Shown here: positions 60,853-64,000 of the stretch, in pieces
Layout of the letters: each line of letters opens with the position of its first letter
Numbering within the stretch: position 1 is the stretch's first letter
Assembly: GCF_042453785.1 (NCBI RefSeq)
Contig: NC_091667.1
Span: 14,536,001 to 14,600,000, forward strand
Source: Malus domestica
Lineage: Eukaryota; Streptophyta; Magnoliopsida; Rosales; Rosaceae
Direction of reading: 5' to 3'
Length of the DNA stretch: 64,000 nucleotides
Notes under the pieces: model-generated
What the model saw: the letters and a program-made list of their open reading frames with translations, nothing else
Databases searched by the model: none
Told to the model about the DNA's origin: nothing
Position numbers and translations under genes: made by a program

Positions 60853-61883
60853 AGGTTTTATAGTGAAAATGGTCTCTGAGATTTGCATAACACATCACTT
60901 TGGTCTCTGAGATTGAAAATCAATAGAAATGGTCCCTGAGATTGTCCACCATCTATTATTTTGGTCATTCCGTTAAAAACTCCTTTAAGTGTCCCGGAGC
61001 TCTTGGAAGGAAGTTTGGGCAATTTTCAAAATTTCGTAATTCAATCGTTTCTTAACCAAATTTGACCCATAATATATCAAAATGAAGATAGGAAAGTGTA
61101 GAACAAGATTAAACCTATTTGGAAGCCCAATGGTTGCTGGAGATGGCATGAAAATAGCCTGAAAGGTGACTGGTTCGTGAGAAAACTGGAAAACTCGCCG
61201 GAAACTGGGTAAACTTTAATCATTCATAACTTCCTCAATATTTAACAAAATTGAGTGATTCCAAAACAAAAATATACTTCTAAATGACACAAAGAGAATG
61301 GTACCTTTCTAGACACCTAATTCGTTGTGGTTTGCCTGGAAAACGGCTCGAAAGTGGCTAACTCGAGACCAAGACAACCACTTTCAAGCAGTTTTTCGGC
61401 CAAACCACGGAGAGCTAGCCATTGAAAAAGGTACTATTCTCTTTTCCTCATCGAGAAGTATGATTTTCGCTTTTGAATCACTCAATTTCGTTAAGTATTG
61501 AAGAAGTTATGAACGTTTAAAGTTTACTCAGTTTTTGGTGAGTTTTTCAGTTTTCCTGCGGACCAGTCACGTTTCAGGCTATTTTTCGGCTAACTCTGGC
61601 AGCTATTGGGCTTCCAAATATATATAATCTTGTGGTATACTCTCCTATCTTTATTTTGATATATTATGTGTCGAATTTGGTTAAGAAACGATTAAGTTAC
61701 GAAGCTTTGAAAATTGCCTAAACTTTTGGCCAAGAGATCCGGGACACTAAACGGAGTTTTTAACGGAATGACCAAAATAATAGATGGTGGAGAATCTCAG
61801 CGACAATTTCTATTGATTTTCAATCTCAGAGACCAAAGTGATGTGTTATGCAAATCTTATGGACCATTTTGACTAAAAAGCCT
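60853..61883. mobile_element. Foldback element with arms of about 480 bases
   Basis: Left AGGTTTTATAGTGAAAATGG and right inverse AGGCTTTTTAGTCAAAATGG start inverted arms that run almost to the centre near 61370. Examples are TTGGTCTCTGAGATTGAAAA and its inverse, and CCGTTAAAAACTCC/GGAGTTTTTAACGG. TTTTTGT lies on both sides (60846-60852, 61884-61890), a possible short TSD. No ORF. The transcript would fold into a near-perfect hairpin. Confidence 0.85.
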
Positions 61884-62376
61884 TTTTTGTATTACCAAGG
61901 AAGAGGAGTTTGATTCTTTGTGGGATGGATTGGACAAAGTTGATCACTATGAGAAGTGGTTCTCAGTTGTTTGTCGCAATGAGCATGCTTTGTATTGCCA
62001 CCCATTATGTGTATCGAAACATGTAACATTTGTTCAGTAGTAGGATAAATTTTTCATTATGATTGGAATGCGAGTGGTACACCACTTGTTTTTTATAGAA
62101 GTGGTGAGAAATTTTATTTTTTAAGTTATTAACTTTTTAACACACATATCCCACTGTTTGTTTAGTGACACGTAGTATACCACCCTGTGTCGGTCACATT
62201 GAAGAATTTCTTCAGTAGTAGGTTACAGTGCAATTTTTTAAATAGTAAAACTTTCATATAGCAAAACAAGATAAGCAAGTCATGTGAAATTGGTACCATG
62301 TGGAATACCTTACAATAAAAACTTAAAAGCAATTGTGCTGACTAGCCAATGTACTACTGACCTTAACAATGTGAAC

Positions 62377-63706
62377 TAGGGGTGGGTTCAAAAAACCGAA
62401 AATAAAAAAAAATCGAACTGAAAACGTGACAGAGGCCGAAAAGAACCGAATCAAAAAAAAAAAATCGAACCGAACCGAATCTGGTTGGTTCGGTTTCAGT
62501 TTTTAGGTTCGAAAACCGAACCGAATCGAAATATAATATCCCACAAGTATATAAATCAAACAAACTTAAAAGGTTAAAACTTAATAATGTGAACTAGGGG
62601 TGGGTTAAAAAAACCGAAAATAAAAAAAATCGAACCGAAAACGTGACAGAGGCCGAAAAGAACCGAATCGAAAAAAAAAATCGAACCGAACCGAATCTGG
62701 TTGGTTCGGTTTTGATTTTTTAGGTTCGAAAACCGAACCGAACCAAAATATATTTTAATTATTAAAAAATAAAAATAAAATATACCTTAGGGGGTTCGAA
62801 CCCATTCCCACTTAGTTGAGTATCTTCCCCTTAAACCATTTTGACAACAAGGTTTTTCTTGCTAATACCTTATGAGTGGCATATTTATAAAATAAGATTA
62901 TAATAGGGTATCAATTCTCATCTTCCATCCAATCTCTCTTTCCCTCCCCCTCCCTCCCTCCAACCAAACATAACCAAAACACAAAAAACCTACCTTAGAT
63001 CAAGCTCACCCACTTCACCAACCTCCAATTCCCACCTCCCTTCAACAGTTCAACATTTTGTTTTGTTCTCGTTTGCAATTTCATTGGATTTGACGAAACG
63101 AGTTTTGTTTGATCTGAAAGATGGAGGTAAAGGTTTAATTCTTGGTTTTCTGGGTGAACTGGAAAAAAGAATAAACTGTGTTGTAGTACTCATTGTAAAA
63201 TTGCAGTATTGTGTTTCTCCCAGTGCAAATAATTCAATAATAGAAATTATGTTTATAGATTGAATCTAAAAGCTCAAGTTTTGTTCATATTGCTAAGCAC
63301 CCATCGCTTCAATTGTTTAAGTATGATGCCTTTTCCATTTACCATTGACTACTACTTAACTTTTGTATCTGTTTTTTTTTTTTTTTGTGTGTGTAAAGCT
63401 CTGCTTTGCTACATTTTGGATTATGTTAAAATGCATAGTTCATTGTTGATCTCAGAATACCATTGTTTTAGATTCCATGTTGCAGGTTTATATCTCACTG
63501 AGAATGCTTAAGGTAGGGAAGCATGTGCTTCAAGCTCCAGATTAAAAAAAAAAATCATGGAAAAAACCGAACCAGGCCGAAACTGAATCGAAAAAAACCA
63601 AAACCGAAAAAAATCGAAGAAAAACCGAACCGAATTGAATAGTAATTTCAGTTTGGTTTTCGGTTTCGGTGAAAAATGGAACCGAACAGAACCGAACCCA
63701 CCCCTA
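62377..63706. mobile_element. hAT-like element with a duplicated left end
   Basis: Ends TAGGGGTGGGTT and its inverse (GAACCCACCCCTA) are flanked by the 8-bp ATGTGAAC (62369-62376, 63707-63714), as in hAT elements. A second copy of the duplication plus left end begins at 62587/62595. Subterminal zones are full of AACCGAACCGAA words. The 0.9-kb centre has no transposase I can recognise. Confidence 0.85.
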
Positions 63707-63839
63707 ATGTGAACTTCAGTTAATTTTTAGTCTTAGTACTTGAATAAAGTTCACTTGATTAATAAAGTATCAACACTAACAAACCCTACAATGTTTAGTT
63801 CCAGCAAGGTTATAAATAAGGCTTTGTAAAGTATTGAAC

Positions 63840-64000
63840 ACAAGCAAGTTTTTGGCCAGAAAAACCCACCTCTGGGTTAAAAAATCGAGGACTTTCCACT
63901 GAGTTCAATCCACTAGTGTAAACAAAGGTTCATACAAAGACCACACAAGCTCAATTCCTAGATCCCTATCTATGGAGCAACTTTACTTTTGTGCAACCTT
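63840..64000 (-). repeat. LTR-like sequence cut by the window edge
   Basis: The minus strand reads AAGGTTGCACAAAAGTAAAG, later GGAAAGTCCTCGATTTTTTA and CCCAGAGGTGGGTTTTTCTG, the same pattern as 12180-12310. It is likely part of a copia-type LTR continuing past the window. Confidence 0.55.

Overview
The window is nuclear DNA of a dicot plant, probably a woody rosaceous species related to apple or pear. Genes have plant-type GT-AG introns, two proteins start with plastid transit peptides, and most of the remaining sequence is layered plant transposable elements (TEs). The species guess rests on the look of the repeats and proteins, not on a search.

Four ordinary genes, all on the + strand, form the skeleton. 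They are RAD51C (18865-23473, 9 exons, DNA repair), plastid transketolase (25610-29176, 7 exons, Calvin cycle/pentose phosphate), plastid EPSP synthase (31270-34409, 8 exons, shikimate pathway) and a single-exon Golgi UDP-glucuronate 4-epimerase (42642-43958, pectin precursor). I rebuilt the three spliced frames exon by exon; they close in frame at 346, 747 and 525 residues. Transketolase makes erythrose-4-phosphate and EPSP synthase sits further down the pathway that uses it, but nothing suggests that their adjacency matters. A broken partial copy of EPSP synthase follows the functional gene (about 34850-36017). At 2112-2807 there is an unrecognised internally duplicated 231-residue ORF, with a frameshifted partial copy at 6003-6439.

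Layout of repeats: 1-2000 AT-rich with faint TE traces. 3840-5180 two Au-type SINEs. About 5700-6003 a CACTA-like terminus. 6440-11262 a decayed Ty1/copia element on the - strand that cuts the ORF copy. 11263-13430 a CCTAGG-rich repeat and copia debris. 13639-17758 a complete LTR element with a perfect 5-bp target-site duplication (TSD), no gag-pol, and captured pieces of at least two host genes. 18001-18522 a MITE. 36439-37898 a hAT-like element. 38126-39582 three MITEs. 45996-46188 a further MITE. 47363-53531 two RTE-clade LINE copies flanking a large non-autonomous retroelement with an array of repeats and a coiled-coil ORF. 54359-57748 a terminal-inverted-repeat (TIR) element enclosing an L1-type LINE fragment and a nested MULE-like element. 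58111-59981 two related MITEs, the second carrying a rearranged Cassandra TRIM with 5S rRNA-like sequence. 60853-61883 a 1-kb foldback. 62377-63706 a hAT-like element with a duplicated end. The window ends inside an LTR-like sequence.

The most interesting objects are the gene-capturing LTR element at 13639-17758, the inverted-end Cassandra element, the snRNA-promoter-like sequence fused to an RTE LINE near 47224-47363, and the EPSP synthase pseudogene. No bacterial-type system, CRISPR array or tRNA gene was seen.
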